This document shows, piece after piece, positions 1 through 8,923 of a stretch of DNA of 49,810 nt (position 1 is the first letter of the stretch; each line of letters opens with the position of its first letter). The notes under the pieces were generated by a model that searched no databases, had not been told where the DNA came from, and saw nothing but the letters and a program-made list of their open reading frames with translations. The DNA comes from Burkholderiaceae bacterium (lineage in GTDB: Bacteria > Pseudomonadota > Gammaproteobacteria > Burkholderiales > Burkholderiaceae), in the NCBI GenBank assembly GCA_947450605.1, contig CANFWB010000010.1:1-49810 (forward strand), given 5' to 3'. The position numbers and the translations under genes are program-made.

Positions 1-159
1 CGCATTATTAAAGAGAACTTGATTTGGGCGCTGGTCTATAACCTCTTGGCCATTCCGGCTGCCATGATGGGCTGGGTCAACCCCTGGCTCGCGGGAATCG
101 GTATGTCCTTATCATCCCTTGCGGTTACATTAAACGCTTGGCGCCTCAGAAAGGCCTAG
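1..159 (+). CDS. ccoI: Copper-translocating P-type ATPase CcoI/FixI, C-terminal end (partial)
   Basis: Only the last 52 codons are in the window; the gene begins upstream. The peptide has two hydrophobic stretches and ends SSLAVTLNAWRLRKA, which is the usual C-terminal membrane end of a P1B-type ATPase. The family exports Cu(I) to the periplasm; the CcoI branch supplies copper for cbb3 oxidase. ccoS follows after 9 bases and ccoN lies just downstream, which is why CcoI is preferred over a general CopA. The metal-binding and phosphorylation motifs cannot be seen, so the name rests on the tail and the context. Confidence 0.85.
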   Translation, partial: RIIKENLIWALVYNLLAIPAAMMGWVNPWLAGIGMSLSSLAVTLNAWRLRKA

Positions 160-168
160 ACTAGAGAG

Positions 169-348
169 ATGGAAAGCCTTTTTCTATTGATACCCATTTC
201 CCTGCTCTTAATTGGCCTATTAGCCTGGATTTTCTACTGGTCTGTGAAAGCGGGTCAATTTGACGATTTAGAGGGGCCTGGTGAGGCAATTTTGATGGAT
301 GATGACACGCCAAAACCTCAAAATGTTAGTGCGCACTCTAAAAAATAG
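169..348 (+). CDS. ccoS: cbb3-type oxidase assembly protein CcoS
   Basis: This 59-residue protein has one N-terminal membrane helix (about residues 4-24) followed by the family signature: W..V..GQFDDLEGP, then an acidic segment ILMDDD. CcoS is a small membrane protein needed to insert heme and copper into the cbb3 oxidase. A purine-rich stretch (ctagagag) precedes the ATG. It follows ccoI closely, as in other proteobacteria, and probably ends that transcript, because ccoN has its own promoter. The length is normal for the family. Confidence 0.93.
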   Translation: MESLFLLIPISLLLIGLLAWIFYWSVKAGQFDDLEGPGEAILMDDDTPKPQNVSAHSKK

Positions 349-423
349 CCATATATTTCTTAAATATAGAGATATTCTAAAAAATAAAAGAGTCATTCAA
401 AAGCGTAAATGCACGCATCCTTT

Positions 424-465
424 TTGATATAGATCAAAACGCCCCATTAGCCTTACTTTGATAAT
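424..465 (+). promoter_or_regulatory. FNR box and class II promoter of the cco operon
   Basis: Positions 424-437 read TTGAT-ATAG-ATCAA, a perfect match to the FNR consensus TTGAT-N4-ATCAA. A -10 hexamer GATAAT lies at 460-465, preceded by TG-like bases. The predicted start near 472 would put the FNR site centre (430.5) at about -41.5, the class II activation position. The 171-base gap between ccoS and ccoN holds nothing else that I can recognise. The Fnr encoded at 5699-6457 has the matching recognition-helix residues. Confidence 0.85.
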
Positions 466-519
466 GGCTTCAATCTATTTAGATTATGTCGCTGTTTGGT
501 CACACAAAAAGGAGAAACC

Positions 520-1959
520 ATGGGGATTACCGTGGGGAACAATCAAGATACCTTCAACTACAAGGTAGTCAGCCAATTTGCCATCGTTACAGTACTTTGG
601 GGAATTGTGGGCATGCTGGTAGGAGTGATCCTTGCTGCGCAGCTCATTTGGCCTGAAATCACTTTCAATATTCCATGGTTAAGCTACGGTCGTTTACGTC
701 CACTGCATACCAATGCGGTAATTTTTGCCTTTGGTGGTTCGGCATTATTTGCAACCTCCTACTACATCGTGCAACGCACCTGTCAGGCGAGACTCTTTTG
801 TGACAAGTTAGCCGCATTTACTTTCTGGGGTTGGCAGGCTGTCATCGTTTTGGCTGCCGTGACATTACCGCTGGGCATTAGCACCTCTAAAGAGTATGCA
901 GAATTAGAGTGGCCAATTGACATCTTAATTACTTTGGTTTGGGTTGCTTATGCAGTAGTGTTCTTCGGCACCATCATGAAGCGCAAAACGAAACATATTT
1001 ATGTTTCGAATTGGTTCTTCGGCGCTTACATCCTGACCATTGCCATTCTGCATATCTTTAATAACTTGGAAATGCCAGCAAGCTTGTGGAAGTCTTATTC
1101 TGCTTATGCGGGCGTGCAAGATGCGATGGTGCAGTGGTGGTATGGCCACAATGCCGTGGGCTTCTTCTTGACCACCAGTTTCTTGGGCATGATGTACTAC
1201 TTTATTCCGAAACAAGCAGAGCGTCCAATCTACTCTTATCGTTTGTCTATCGTCCACTTCTGGGCTTTGAACTTCACGTATATGTGGGCTGGCCCTCATC
1301 ATCTGCAACACACTTCCTTGCCTGATTGGACTCAATCATTGGGTATGGTGTTCTCCTTAATCCTGTTAGCTCCATCGTGGGGAGGCATGATTAACGGCAT
1401 CATGACTTTATCGGGCGCATGGCATAAATTGCGTCGTGATCCAATCCTGAAATTCTTGGTTGTCGCATTGTCCTTCTACGGCATGTCTACGTTCGAAGGT
1501 TCCATGATGTCTATTAAGACTGTGAATAGCTTGTCTCATTACACAGACTGGACGATCGGCCACGTGCACTCGGGTGCTTTAGGTTGGGTTGCCATGATTA
1601 CCATTGGCTCTTTGTACTATCTCATCCCACGCTTAGTTGGTCAGAAAGAGATGTACAGCACACGTTTAATCGAAGTGCATTTCTGGATCGCAACGATCGG
1701 CGTAGTGATTTATATCGCTGCAATGTGGATTGCTGGGGTAATGCAAGGTTTGATGTGGAGGGCTTTCGAGCCAGACGGTACATTGACCTATAGCTTTGTT
1801 GAATCAGTTAAAGCAACTTATCCCTTCTATGTGATTCGTTTATTAGGCGGTCTCTGCTACTTAAGCGGTATGTTCTTGATGGCCTACAACGTCTTCAAGA
1901 CGGTGCAAGGCAAAACCTTTATTAATGCGCCAATTCCATTGGCAAATAACAATCACTAA
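520..1959 (+). CDS. ccoN: Cytochrome c oxidase cbb3 subunit I (CcoN)
   Basis: This is the catalytic heme-copper subunit (479 aa, about 12 membrane helices) that reduces O2 to water with high affinity. The expected ligand histidines are visible: [10 protein letters not shown] in the second helix region, [13 protein letters not shown], the CuB pair in [14 protein letters not shown], and [14 protein letters not shown] for the hemes. The ATG at 520 is chosen because AAGGAGA lies 5-11 bases upstream; a longer reading from a TTG at 496 would include that ribosome site. It is the first gene of ccoNOQPG and sits behind the FNR-type promoter. Confidence 0.97.
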   Translation: MGITVGNNQDTFNYKVVSQFAIVTVLWGIVGMLVGVILAAQLIWPEITFNIPWLSYGRLRPLHTNAVIFAFGGSALFATSYYIVQRTCQARLFCDKLAAFTFWGWQAVIVLAAVTLPLGISTSKEYAELEWPIDILITLVWVAYAVVFFGTIMKRKTKHIYVSNWFFGAYILTIAILHIFNNLEMPASLWKSYSAYAGVQDAMVQWWYGHNAVGFFLTTSFLGMMYYFIPKQAERPIYSYRLSIVHFWALNFTYMWAGPHHLQHTSLPDWTQSLGMVFSLILLAPSWGGMINGIMTLSGAWHKLRRDPILKFLVVALSFYGMSTFEGSMMSIKTVNSLSHYTDWTIGHVHSGALGWVAMITIGSLYYLIPRLVGQKEMYSTRLIEVHFWIATIGVVIYIAAMWIAGVMQGLMWRAFEPDGTLTYSFVESVKATYPFYVIRLLGGLCYLSGMFLMAYNVFKTVQGKTFINAPIPLANNNH

Positions 1960-1971
1960 GAGGAGAAGAAA

Positions 1972-2622
1972 ATGTCTAGCGAAAATAAATTCTTTTCCCA
2001 TGGAACACTTGAGAAGAACGTTGGCTGGTTAATTATTGCCACGATCGTAGTGGTTTCAATTGCTGGGTTGGTTCAAATTGTTCCACTGTTCTTTCAGCAC
2101 ACTACAACTGAGCCGAGTCCTGGGGTAGTGCCATACACAGCATTACGTTTGGCTGGCCGAGATGTATACCAACGCGAAGGTTGTGTTGGTTGCCATTCTC
2201 AGCAGATCCGTACCCTGCGTTCAGAAGTCGAGCGATACGGCCCTTATTCCCTTGCTGGTGAGTCTGTATATGACCATCCATTTTTGTGGGGCAGTAAGCG
2301 TACCGGTCCTGATTTAGCTCGTGTGGGTGGTCGCTACTCGGATGCTTGGCACCAGATTCACCTCAACAATCCACGTGATGTGGTGCCTGAGTCCAATATG
2401 CCAGGATATCCTTGGTTGCAAAAAAATGCTGCTGATGCCTCCTCGATTCAGTCGCACATGATTGCAATGCGTCGACTAGGAGTGCCTTATACCGATGAAG
2501 ATATTGCTAATGCGCCTAAAGAGTTAGAAGGTAGGACTGAGATGGACGCATTAGTCGCATATCTTCAGGGACTGGGTATTTCACGCCGGTACATCACTAT
2601 TGACGAAGTAGTGGCGAAATAA
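1972..2622 (+). CDS. ccoO: Cytochrome c oxidase cbb3 subunit II (CcoO)
   Basis: This 216-residue membrane-anchored monoheme cytochrome c has an N-terminal helix (about residues 17-40), then the heme motif in [13 protein letters not shown] (about residues 70-82). The YSLAGES and [13 protein letters not shown] segments are typical of CcoO. It passes electrons from CcoP to CcoN on the periplasmic side. A methionine in SNMPGYPWL is a likely axial ligand. GAGGAGAAG gives a strong ribosome site 12 bases after ccoN. The length is normal. Confidence 0.97.
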   Translation: MSSENKFFSHGTLEKNVGWLIIATIVVVSIAGLVQIVPLFFQHTTTEPSPGVVPYTALRLAGRDVYQREGCVGCHSQQIRTLRSEVERYGPYSLAGESVYDHPFLWGSKRTGPDLARVGGRYSDAWHQIHLNNPRDVVPESNMPGYPWLQKNAADASSIQSHMIAMRRLGVPYTDEDIANAPKELEGRTEMDALVAYLQGLGISRRYITIDEVVAK

Positions 2623-2657
2623 TTATCAAGGTTGTTAATTAAAACTATACAAATCAA

Positions 2658-2825
2658 ATGGAACTGATCACACCTTACCTCTCTGCATTTTCAACAGTAA
2701 TAGGGCTCCTCTTTTTTGTTGGGATTGTTTGGTGGGCATGGTCTCCGAGTAGGCAGCCGGCTAATCAGGAGTCAGCCGAGCTTCCATTTGATCTTCCAGA
2801 TGAATTTAGTAAGGACAAATCATGA
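2658..2825 (+). CDS. ccoQ: cbb3 oxidase small subunit CcoQ
   Basis: This 55-residue protein has one membrane helix (about residues 8-28, with the pattern GIVWWAWS), then a hydrophilic acidic tail ending ELPFDLPDEFSKDKS. CcoQ is a non-catalytic subunit that stabilises the CcoP-CcoNO interaction. Its position between ccoO and ccoP, and the ATGA overlap of its stop with the ccoP start (2822-2825), support the call. Sequence is poorly conserved in this family, so the identity rests on topology and place. Confidence 0.9.
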   Translation: MELITPYLSAFSTVIGLLFFVGIVWWAWSPSRQPANQESAELPFDLPDEFSKDKS

Positions 2826-3742
2826 GTGACTTTTTCAGTAGCGGTTGGAGCAATTACATCGCGCTTGTTTCATTGGTCGGCATTGTTTGGTGTATCTGGC
2901 TGCTATTTTCGCAGCGCAAGGCTAAAGTAATCCATACGGCCGATGGTGCAGTTGCCGATACGGGTCATGTTTGGGATGGTGATTTGCGTGAGCTCAATAA
3001 TCCATTGCCACGCTGGTGGATGTGGATGTTCTTGTTATCGTGCATTTTTGCCTTGGTTTACCTTGTCCTCTATCCAGGCTTGGGTTCTTATCCAGGTATC
3101 TTAGGCTATAGCACCGATGGCGCACTCATGAGTTCTATGACCAACGCTAATGATGAGTTGAAACCTGTTTATGCCAAGTACGTCAAGATGGATATTGAAC
3201 AGGTTGCTGCCGATCCAAAAGCGCGTGAAATGGGTCAACGCTTGTTCTTAAACTCCTGTGCTCAGTGCCATGGTTCAGACGCTGGCGGCTCTAAAGGTTT
3301 CCCGAATTTGACTGACGGCGACTGGCTCTATGGCGGTTCTCCTGAGAATATCAAGACAACCTTGATCAATGGACGCAACGGAGTAATGCCTCCATTCCCA
3401 CAGTTGGACGGCAAGCAAATTGTGGATGTGGCAAATTATGTTCGCAGCCTCTCGGGTTTGCCAGCGGATGACCTGAAGACGGCTCGTGGCGCAGAAGTAT
3501 TTAAAGCGAATTGCGTAGCTTGCCACGGTGCTGATGGCAAGGGCAATATTGCTTTGGGTGCACCTAATTTAACCGACAAGACTTGGTTGTATGGCGGCTC
3601 AGAGGCAACCATTGTTGAGACAGTGACTAAGGGTCGTATGGCGATGATGCCTTCTCAGGACAAGGTGCTTAGTCCTGAGAAAATTCACCTCTTGACTGCT
3701 TATGTTTGGGGTTTATCAAATAATCAATCTGCGGCTAAGTAA
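2822..3742 (+). CDS. ccoP: Cytochrome c oxidase cbb3 subunit III (CcoP), diheme
   Basis: This 306-residue diheme cytochrome accepts electrons from the bc1 complex or soluble cytochrome c. Residues 1-30 form one helix. NNPLPRWWMWMFLLS begins the second helix, a hallmark of FixP/CcoP. Two CXXCH sites follow, NSCAQCHGSD (about residue 142) and NCVACHGADG (about residue 229), each ahead of a methionine-containing MMP or MPP segment that fits the axial ligand. Translation is coupled to ccoQ by the ATGA overlap. The length fits the family. Confidence 0.97.
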   Translation: MSDFFSSGWSNYIALVSLVGIVWCIWLLFSQRKAKVIHTADGAVADTGHVWDGDLRELNNPLPRWWMWMFLLSCIFALVYLVLYPGLGSYPGILGYSTDGALMSSMTNANDELKPVYAKYVKMDIEQVAADPKAREMGQRLFLNSCAQCHGSDAGGSKGFPNLTDGDWLYGGSPENIKTTLINGRNGVMPPFPQLDGKQIVDVANYVRSLSGLPADDLKTARGAEVFKANCVACHGADGKGNIALGAPNLTDKTWLYGGSEATIVETVTKGRMAMMPSQDKVLSPEKIHLLTAYVWGLSNNQSAAK

Positions 3743-3745
3743 TTA

Positions 3746-5203
3746 GTGTCAAATCCATCGCCGGTCGGGAAGCCTATTCCTATAGATGTAATCGAGGAGT
3801 CTCTTTATGAGGTCCGGCGAAAGATTTACCCTCGCTCTGTCAGTGGGCTTTTTGCCCGTTGGCGTTTTATTCTGGTATTCGCTACACAATTATTGTTCTA
3901 TGGTCTTCCTTGGATTAGTTGGAACGGACGACAAGCAGTTCTCTTTGATTTAATTCAGCGTAAGTTTTATATTTTTGGCTTGGTGTTATGGCCGCAGGAT
4001 GTTATCTACTTAACACTGCTGCTAATTCTTTCCGCGTTAGCACTTTTTCTATTCACTGCAGTTGCTGGTCGCCTATTTTGTGGCTACGCTTGCCCACAAA
4101 CGGTCTATACCGAAATCTTTATGTGGATCGAGCGCAAGGTCGAAGGTGACCGATTTGCTCGCATTCGATTGGATGGGGAAGAGTGGCCCTGGAGTTTTCG
4201 TAAGTGGCGCCTAAAAATTACCAAGCATTTTTTATGGCTTACGATTGCATTTTGGACGGGCTTTACTTTCATTGGCTATTTCACGCCGATTGAAACTCTC
4301 AGCGCTGCTATTCTGCATTTATCACTAGGCCCGTGGCAAACCTTTTGGCTGTGTTTCTATAGCTTTGCAACCTGGGGTAATGCAGGATTTATGCGTGAAC
4401 AGGTCTGCAAATACATGTGTCCATATGCACGCTTCCAAAGCGTAATGGTCGATAAAGATACCTTCTTGGTTACTTATGACAAAGTTCGCGGTGAGCCCAG
4501 GGGCAGCCGTAGCAAGTCCACCGATCATGCAACTCTTGGCTTGGGCGATTGTGTTGATTGCAGTATCTGCGTGCAAGTCTGCCCAACGGGTATTGATATT
4601 CGGGATGGACTTCAATATATGTGCATTGGTTGCGGTGCTTGTATTGATGCCTGTGATCAAGTGATGGAGAAGGTGGATTATCCAAAAGGATTGATTCGGT
4701 ACACGACAGAACGGGCTATTGAAGACAAAGAGAGTAATCAAAGTGCGATACGCCATATCTTGCGTCCCCGCGTCTTGATTTATGCCGCCTTTATTACGGT
4801 TCTTGCTACCGCATTTCTGGTATCTCTCGCGACACGCAATCCTTTGCGAGTGGATGTAATGCGAGATCGTGGTGCTTTGGCTCGCGAAGTCGATGGCGTC
4901 CGGATTGAAAATATTTACCGCATTCAGATCATGAATGCCTCTGAAAACAATATGAATGTACAGGTTAAAGCGAGTGGATTGCCAGATTTAAAGATCCTGA
5001 ATTCTCAGGGTCAGCTAGTCACTGAGATTAAGGTTGGGCCAGCAAGTAATCTACTGATGCCTATTAAAGTAAGTACAGAGATTGGTGCGAATGAGTCGGG
5101 TAATTATCCGATTCATTTTGATGTGATTGCTCAGGAGTTATCTGGAGATAAGATGATCACCAGAACGCGTGAAGAAAAATCCAGTTTTATTATTCCTCGC
5201 TAA
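3746..5203 (+). CDS. ccoG: cbb3 oxidase accessory iron-sulfur protein CcoG (RdxA/FixG)
   Basis: This 485-residue membrane protein has about five helices and two ferredoxin-type clusters: CVDCSICVQVCPTGID and CIGCGACIDACDQVM (about residues 271-303). There are extra cysteines in GYACPQTVYTE and QVCKYMCPYAR. A C-terminal periplasmic Ig-like domain runs from about residue 370. CcoG homologues have been reported to reduce Cu(II) for cbb3 assembly. The start is a GTG 3 bases after the ccoP stop; no strong ribosome site is visible, so coupling to ccoP is likely. Confidence 0.95.
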   Translation: MSNPSPVGKPIPIDVIEESLYEVRRKIYPRSVSGLFARWRFILVFATQLLFYGLPWISWNGRQAVLFDLIQRKFYIFGLVLWPQDVIYLTLLLILSALALFLFTAVAGRLFCGYACPQTVYTEIFMWIERKVEGDRFARIRLDGEEWPWSFRKWRLKITKHFLWLTIAFWTGFTFIGYFTPIETLSAAILHLSLGPWQTFWLCFYSFATWGNAGFMREQVCKYMCPYARFQSVMVDKDTFLVTYDKVRGEPRGSRSKSTDHATLGLGDCVDCSICVQVCPTGIDIRDGLQYMCIGCGACIDACDQVMEKVDYPKGLIRYTTERAIEDKESNQSAIRHILRPRVLIYAAFITVLATAFLVSLATRNPLRVDVMRDRGALAREVDGVRIENIYRIQIMNASENNMNVQVKASGLPDLKILNSQGQLVTEIKVGPASNLLMPIKVSTEIGANESGNYPIHFDVIAQELSGDKMITRTREEKSSFIIPR

Positions 5204-5233
5204 ACTGTATAGCGAAAAGATGGGGGGGTGAAT

Positions 5234-5437
5234 ATGTCAGAACTGCATACAAACAAGCCTTGGTACAAACAAATGTGGCCGTGGCTACTAATTAGTGGCC
5301 CAGCTGTAGCTGCAATTGGCTGCATGATCACTATTTACCTCGCCATCAATCTGTACGCTGATAAACCTGTGCGCGATGGTGTTCTGAAGCGCGGATTAAA
5401 AGTAGAGCAGCTTAAAGTGGAGCAAGACCGTAAATGA
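5234..5437 (+). CDS. ccoH: Short CcoH/FixH-like protein
   Basis: This 67-residue protein begins like FixH: KPWYKQMWPWLLISGPA, one long helix, then a KPVRDGVLKRGLKV segment that parallels the D-x-YYK-x-GL-x-I block of FixH. FixH/CcoH assists cbb3 maturation. Typical FixH proteins are about 150 residues with a C-terminal periplasmic domain; that domain is missing here. The ATG at 5234 is preceded by a run of G residues (5222-5228) as ribosome site; GTG 5228 is an alternative. Its end overlaps the next gene by ATGA. Confidence 0.82.
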   Translation: MSELHTNKPWYKQMWPWLLISGPAVAAIGCMITIYLAINLYADKPVRDGVLKRGLKVEQLKVEQDRK

Positions 5438-5694
5438 GGTATCGCTTATTCATTTGGATTATGTGGCCCTCTTTTTTGGTTTCTATTCTGGCAGAGGGTT
5501 TGCTATTTAGCATCGTTCATCCAGCAGAACTCTTATTCTTTGGCTATCATCCGAATGTTTCCGATGAAGGTATTTACACCATTGGATTTTTTATTATTTG
5601 GATCTTTTGCTCATTCTCCAGCGCCTTAACTGCGTATATTCTGCCGGGAATTAATACCGATGGAGATAAGGGTTCTGACCGCGGCCTGATTTAG
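5434..5694 (+). CDS. Small two-helix membrane protein of the cco locus, unknown function
   Basis: This 86-residue protein has two predicted membrane helices (about residues 5-27 and 47-70) joined by a loop with FGYHPNVSDEGIYT. I do not recognise a named family. The ATGA overlap with the short ccoH gene means coupled translation, so a role in cbb3 assembly or function is an inference from place only. It ends 4 bases before the convergent fnr stop, with no room for a terminator between them. Confidence 0.75.
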   Translation: MRYRLFIWIMWPSFLVSILAEGLLFSIVHPAELLFFGYHPNVSDEGIYTIGFFIIWIFCSFSSALTAYILPGINTDGDKGSDRGLI

Positions 5695-5698
5695 TGGC

Positions 5699-6457
5699 TT
5701 AGATGCAGTTGGGTTTGATTTGAGTAGTGCGATCTGGGTTGGGGATGCTGGCCAATTCATATAGACCATTCATGTCAATCAACTTAATGTGGCGCTGCTT
5801 AATTTGAATCAGCCCAGATTCCGCAAAGCGCGACAGCATACGGCTGACTGTCTCAATCTGAATGCCCAAGTAGCTACCTATCTCAACGCGGCTCATGCGC
5901 AAATCAAATTCATTATTGAGATAGCCCCGAGCGGCGAGGCGCTGCGATAGGTTGAGTAAGAAGGTGGCTAAACGCTCTTCTGCACGCAGACTTCCAAGGG
6001 AGAGTAGGTGACGCTGGTCCTGAGTGAGTTCACGACTCAGAATGCGGTGGAATTGTTTTTGTAGTACCGGGATCTGGCGCGCTAAATCTTCAAATGCTTC
6101 GTAGCGAATAATGCAGACTTCACTCTCTTCAAGGGCAATAGCTTCAGATTGGTAGTGCCCATCGCCAATGCCATCCAGACCTAAAATCTCTCCAGGTAAG
6201 TGGAAACCAATAACCTGTTGGCGACCGTCCTCTAGGCAGTATTCAGTTTTGAGGGTTCCAAAGCGGATGCTATAAACCGCATTTAGAGGTTCGCCATGAC
6301 GGTAGAGGCTTTCGCCTTTTTGCAGGTGGACGCGCTCTTTCACGAGAGTGTCGATCTTGGCAATATCACTAGAGCTGATGCCAACTGGCAAGCAAAACTG
6401 ACCCAGTACACATACTGAGCATTTGCTGCTAGGGGTATCCGAGCTGGTGTAATTCAT
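5699..6457 (-). CDS. fnr: Oxygen-sensing Crp/Fnr-family regulator Fnr
   Basis: This 252-residue regulator has an N-terminal cysteine set CSVCVLGQFC (C-x2-C-x5-C, residues 18-27) and a fourth cysteine in SEVCIIRYEAF, the pattern that holds the [4Fe-4S] cluster of Fnr. The cyclic-nucleotide-like beta barrel follows, then a dimer helix and an HTH with EIGSYLGIQIETVSRMLSRF. The E-x2-S-R recognition residues match E. coli FNR and predict binding to TTGAT half sites, as found upstream of ccoN. It would be active when oxygen is low. It is convergent with the cco operon. Confidence 0.95.
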   Translation of the reverse strand: MNYTSSDTPSSKCSVCVLGQFCLPVGISSSDIAKIDTLVKERVHLQKGESLYRHGEPLNAVYSIRFGTLKTEYCLEDGRQQVIGFHLPGEILGLDGIGDGHYQSEAIALEESEVCIIRYEAFEDLARQIPVLQKQFHRILSRELTQDQRHLLSLGSLRAEERLATFLLNLSQRLAARGYLNNEFDLRMSRVEIGSYLGIQIETVSRMLSRFAESGLIQIKQRHIKLIDMNGLYELASIPNPDRTTQIKPNCI

Positions 6458-6539
6458 ATTAGATCAAGTTATCAGACCAGTTTATTCTACTAGGATAATG
6501 CGTCATTTTCCTATTTCCTCTCTAGCGGCTGATACCTAG

Positions 6540-7271
6540 ATGCTAACCATAAGTCTTTTGCTGGCGGTGTTTTTGGGCGCCCTAGTAAGTGGGTGGCATT
6601 GCGCCTTAATGTGTGGTGGCATTGCTGCGGCAATTGAGCGCCAGAGCGAGGGTCATAGAGTGGCTTACACCCCATTGCAGAGCAGGTCTCACCTGTTTTA
6701 CCTTCAATTAATCATGCACTTAGGTCGCTTAACGACTTATGTTTTGCTTGGGGCAATTGCCGCGTGGGTTGGTGTGGTGGTTTGGCAACAGAATATGATT
6801 CCCATTCAGCGTCCGTTGTTTGCCTTTACCTCCTTGATGTTGATCTTGATGGGGCTGCGTTTGCTGCGACAGGGCTCTAGAAGTCCATTATTGGTGGGCA
6901 AGTGGCTTGGCGCACATATGGCTAGCTACTGGGCCAAATACTTGGGGCGTTTTACTGGTGGCTCATCTCGTTGGTTCAGTGGCATGTTGTGGGGCCTAGT
7001 TCCCTGCGGTCTGGTGTACAGCGTTTTGCCTTTAGCTTTTTTGTCTGGAGATGTTTGGACGGGCGCAGCGCTCATGCTGGCATTTGGATTGGGTACCCTG
7101 CCCAATCTTCTGCTCATTTCTAAATTTTCAGCAGTGCTGACTCAGCTTGGTCAATATGTGTGGGTGCGCTACATTGCCGCTGGTCTCTTATTGGTAGCCG
7201 GGGTATTCGGACTCTATCGCGCTTGGTATTTGCCTGAGGCTTTACTCAAAGGTGGATTCTGTATAAGTTAG
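6540..7271 (+). CDS. Sulfite exporter TauE/SafE-type (DsbD_2) membrane protein
   Basis: This 243-residue protein has about six helices. It opens with SGWHCALMCGGIAAAI; the H-C-x3-C-G-G pattern and the later GLVPCGLVYSVLP motif are typical of the COG2836/DsbD_2 group. These proteins often sit near cbb3 and heavy-metal ATPase genes and are suspected in metal or thiol handling for cytochrome maturation. The true substrate is not known. It is divergent from fnr with an 82-base gap, and convergent with sulP with only 6 bases between stops. Confidence 0.85.
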   Translation: MLTISLLLAVFLGALVSGWHCALMCGGIAAAIERQSEGHRVAYTPLQSRSHLFYLQLIMHLGRLTTYVLLGAIAAWVGVVVWQQNMIPIQRPLFAFTSLMLILMGLRLLRQGSRSPLLVGKWLGAHMASYWAKYLGRFTGGSSRWFSGMLWGLVPCGLVYSVLPLAFLSGDVWTGAALMLAFGLGTLPNLLLISKFSAVLTQLGQYVWVRYIAAGLLLVAGVFGLYRAWYLPEALLKGGFCIS

Positions 7272-7277
7272 ACGCTC

Positions 7278-8906
7278 TTAACTTAGTGTAGCTGCAATAC
7301 CCTGTTGCAGGTCTGAATAAATACAATCCTTTGGCAATCGCTCGAGCAAGCCTCCACGTGCTGCCATCTCATATGGCTGATGTGCTAGACCGCAAATGAT
7401 GAGTGTGATGTCTTGTGCTTTGCAGACCTCTTCGAGCTCGAGGATGGCATCCATGCCAGAGACATCGATATAGATGACATTTTTTAGATCCAGCAGCAGA
7501 GTTTGGGTCGGCAATTCATTTTCAATGCTCTCTAGTATTTTGACCGCACCAAAAAAGATGGCGCCATATATTCTGAAAGCGGAAATTCTGCCTTGATGTG
7601 GTTGTAGCTCAGGAAAATCGATTGCACTTGCCACTTCATAGCGAGACAAGCTCGAGATGCGATAGATAAAAGTAATGAATGCTAAAAGCAAGCCTACCTG
7701 GATAGCGACAGTGAGATCAAGAATGATCGTGAGAAAAAATACACTCAACATTGTGATGCGATAGGGTAGGCGAAATTGTTTGAGATCAACAAATTTTTTC
7801 CATTCCCCCATATTCCAGGCAACAAACATCAGGATAGCAGCGAGGCTGGCTAAGGGAATATTTTTAGCTAGCGGAGCTCCAAATAAAATAATCAGCAGCA
7901 ATGTCAGAGAGTGAGCGATGCCCGCAACCGGTGTTCGGCCACCACTTTGTATATTGGTCACTGTTCTTGCAATGGTGCCAGTAGCCGGCATGCCGCCAAA
8001 GAAGGGTGTGACTAAATTGGCAATACCCTGAGCCATGAGCTCTTGATTCGAATCATGACGATCATGAATTAATCCATCGGCAACGCGAGCACATAAAAGC
8101 GACTCAATCGCTCCCAGCAAGGCCAGAGTAATTGCAGGGGCAATCACAAATTGCGCAGTACCCCAGCTAATTGGAATCCATTCAAAGCTAGGCAAGCCCG
8201 ATGGAATGCCGCCAAAGCGACTGCCAATCGTATCCACGGGAAGATTTAGTACGCTAGTGAGTAAGGTGGCCGCAGCCATCGCAACCACCGTTCCTGGGAT
8301 ATGACTAAGGTAAGCAAGATTTTTTTGGAAGATTTTCCAGGCAATTAAGAGAGCGAGACTCACAATCGATAACATCAAGGCGCTAGGGTTAACGGTATCA
8401 GAAGCAGCATATACAGTTTGGACTGCTTGGAAAAATTCAGCAGGCATTTTAGTAATTTGCAGACCAAAAAATTCTTTGATTTGAGAGATGCCAATCAGCA
8501 CGGCAATGCCATTAGTAAATCCAATAATGACAGCTACTGGAATAAACCGAACTAAAGTTCCCAGACGAAAGAGCCCCATTAAGAATAAAAATATGCCAGA
8601 CATGGCGGTTGCGAGTAATAAATTGGCAACGCCATAATGATCAACAATGCCATACACAATCACGATGAAGGCGCCTGCCGGTCCGCCAATTTGTACCCGA
8701 CTTCCGCCTAAGAGCGATATGAGTCCTCCAGCAATAATGGCGGTAAAGATGCCTGCTTCTGGCTTGAGTCCGCTAGCGATGGCAAATGCCATAGCTAGAG
8801 GGAGTGCGACGACTCCAACCGTTATTCCCGCCATCACATCCTTACTCAGGAGCGCGCCGTTATAGCCCTTAAAGGAGTCGAACAGCTTTGGGTGAAAGAA
8901 TCTCAT
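7278..8906 (-). CDS. SulP-family inorganic anion transporter with STAS domain
   Basis: This is a 542-residue SulP carrier. It opens MRFFHPKLFDSFKGYN, followed by about 12 hydrophobic segments including GVVALPLAMAFAIASG and GGSRVQIGGPAGAF (SulP signature). The STAS domain spans about residues 430-540, with LLLDLKNVIYIDVSGMDAI. Members carry sulfate, bicarbonate or dicarboxylates; the substrate cannot be told here. An ORF from a TTG at 8948 is possible, but ATG 8906 avoids overlap with the upstream gene and fits the family. It probably shares a transcript with the DUF2177 gene. Confidence 0.93.
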   Translation of the reverse strand: MRFFHPKLFDSFKGYNGALLSKDVMAGITVGVVALPLAMAFAIASGLKPEAGIFTAIIAGGLISLLGGSRVQIGGPAGAFIVIVYGIVDHYGVANLLLATAMSGIFLFLMGLFRLGTLVRFIPVAVIIGFTNGIAVLIGISQIKEFFGLQITKMPAEFFQAVQTVYAASDTVNPSALMLSIVSLALLIAWKIFQKNLAYLSHIPGTVVAMAAATLLTSVLNLPVDTIGSRFGGIPSGLPSFEWIPISWGTAQFVIAPAITLALLGAIESLLCARVADGLIHDRHDSNQELMAQGIANLVTPFFGGMPATGTIARTVTNIQSGGRTPVAGIAHSLTLLLIILFGAPLAKNIPLASLAAILMFVAWNMGEWKKFVDLKQFRLPYRITMLSVFFLTIILDLTVAIQVGLLLAFITFIYRISSLSRYEVASAIDFPELQPHQGRISAFRIYGAIFFGAVKILESIENELPTQTLLLDLKNVIYIDVSGMDAILELEEVCKAQDITLIICGLAHQPYEMAARGGLLERLPKDCIYSDLQQGIAATLS

Positions 8907-8923
8907 TTGAGGGAAGGGGCTGG

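Noticed and set aside
925-1335. Minus-strand frame of 136 codons inside ccoN
   Set aside because: It is a shadow of the strongly conserved ccoN coding sequence, with no ribosome site and no recognisable domain.
6435-6480. Possible second FNR site at the fnr start (ends in ATCAA)
   Set aside because: Only one half site is present; the other half (TCATA) does not match TTGAT.
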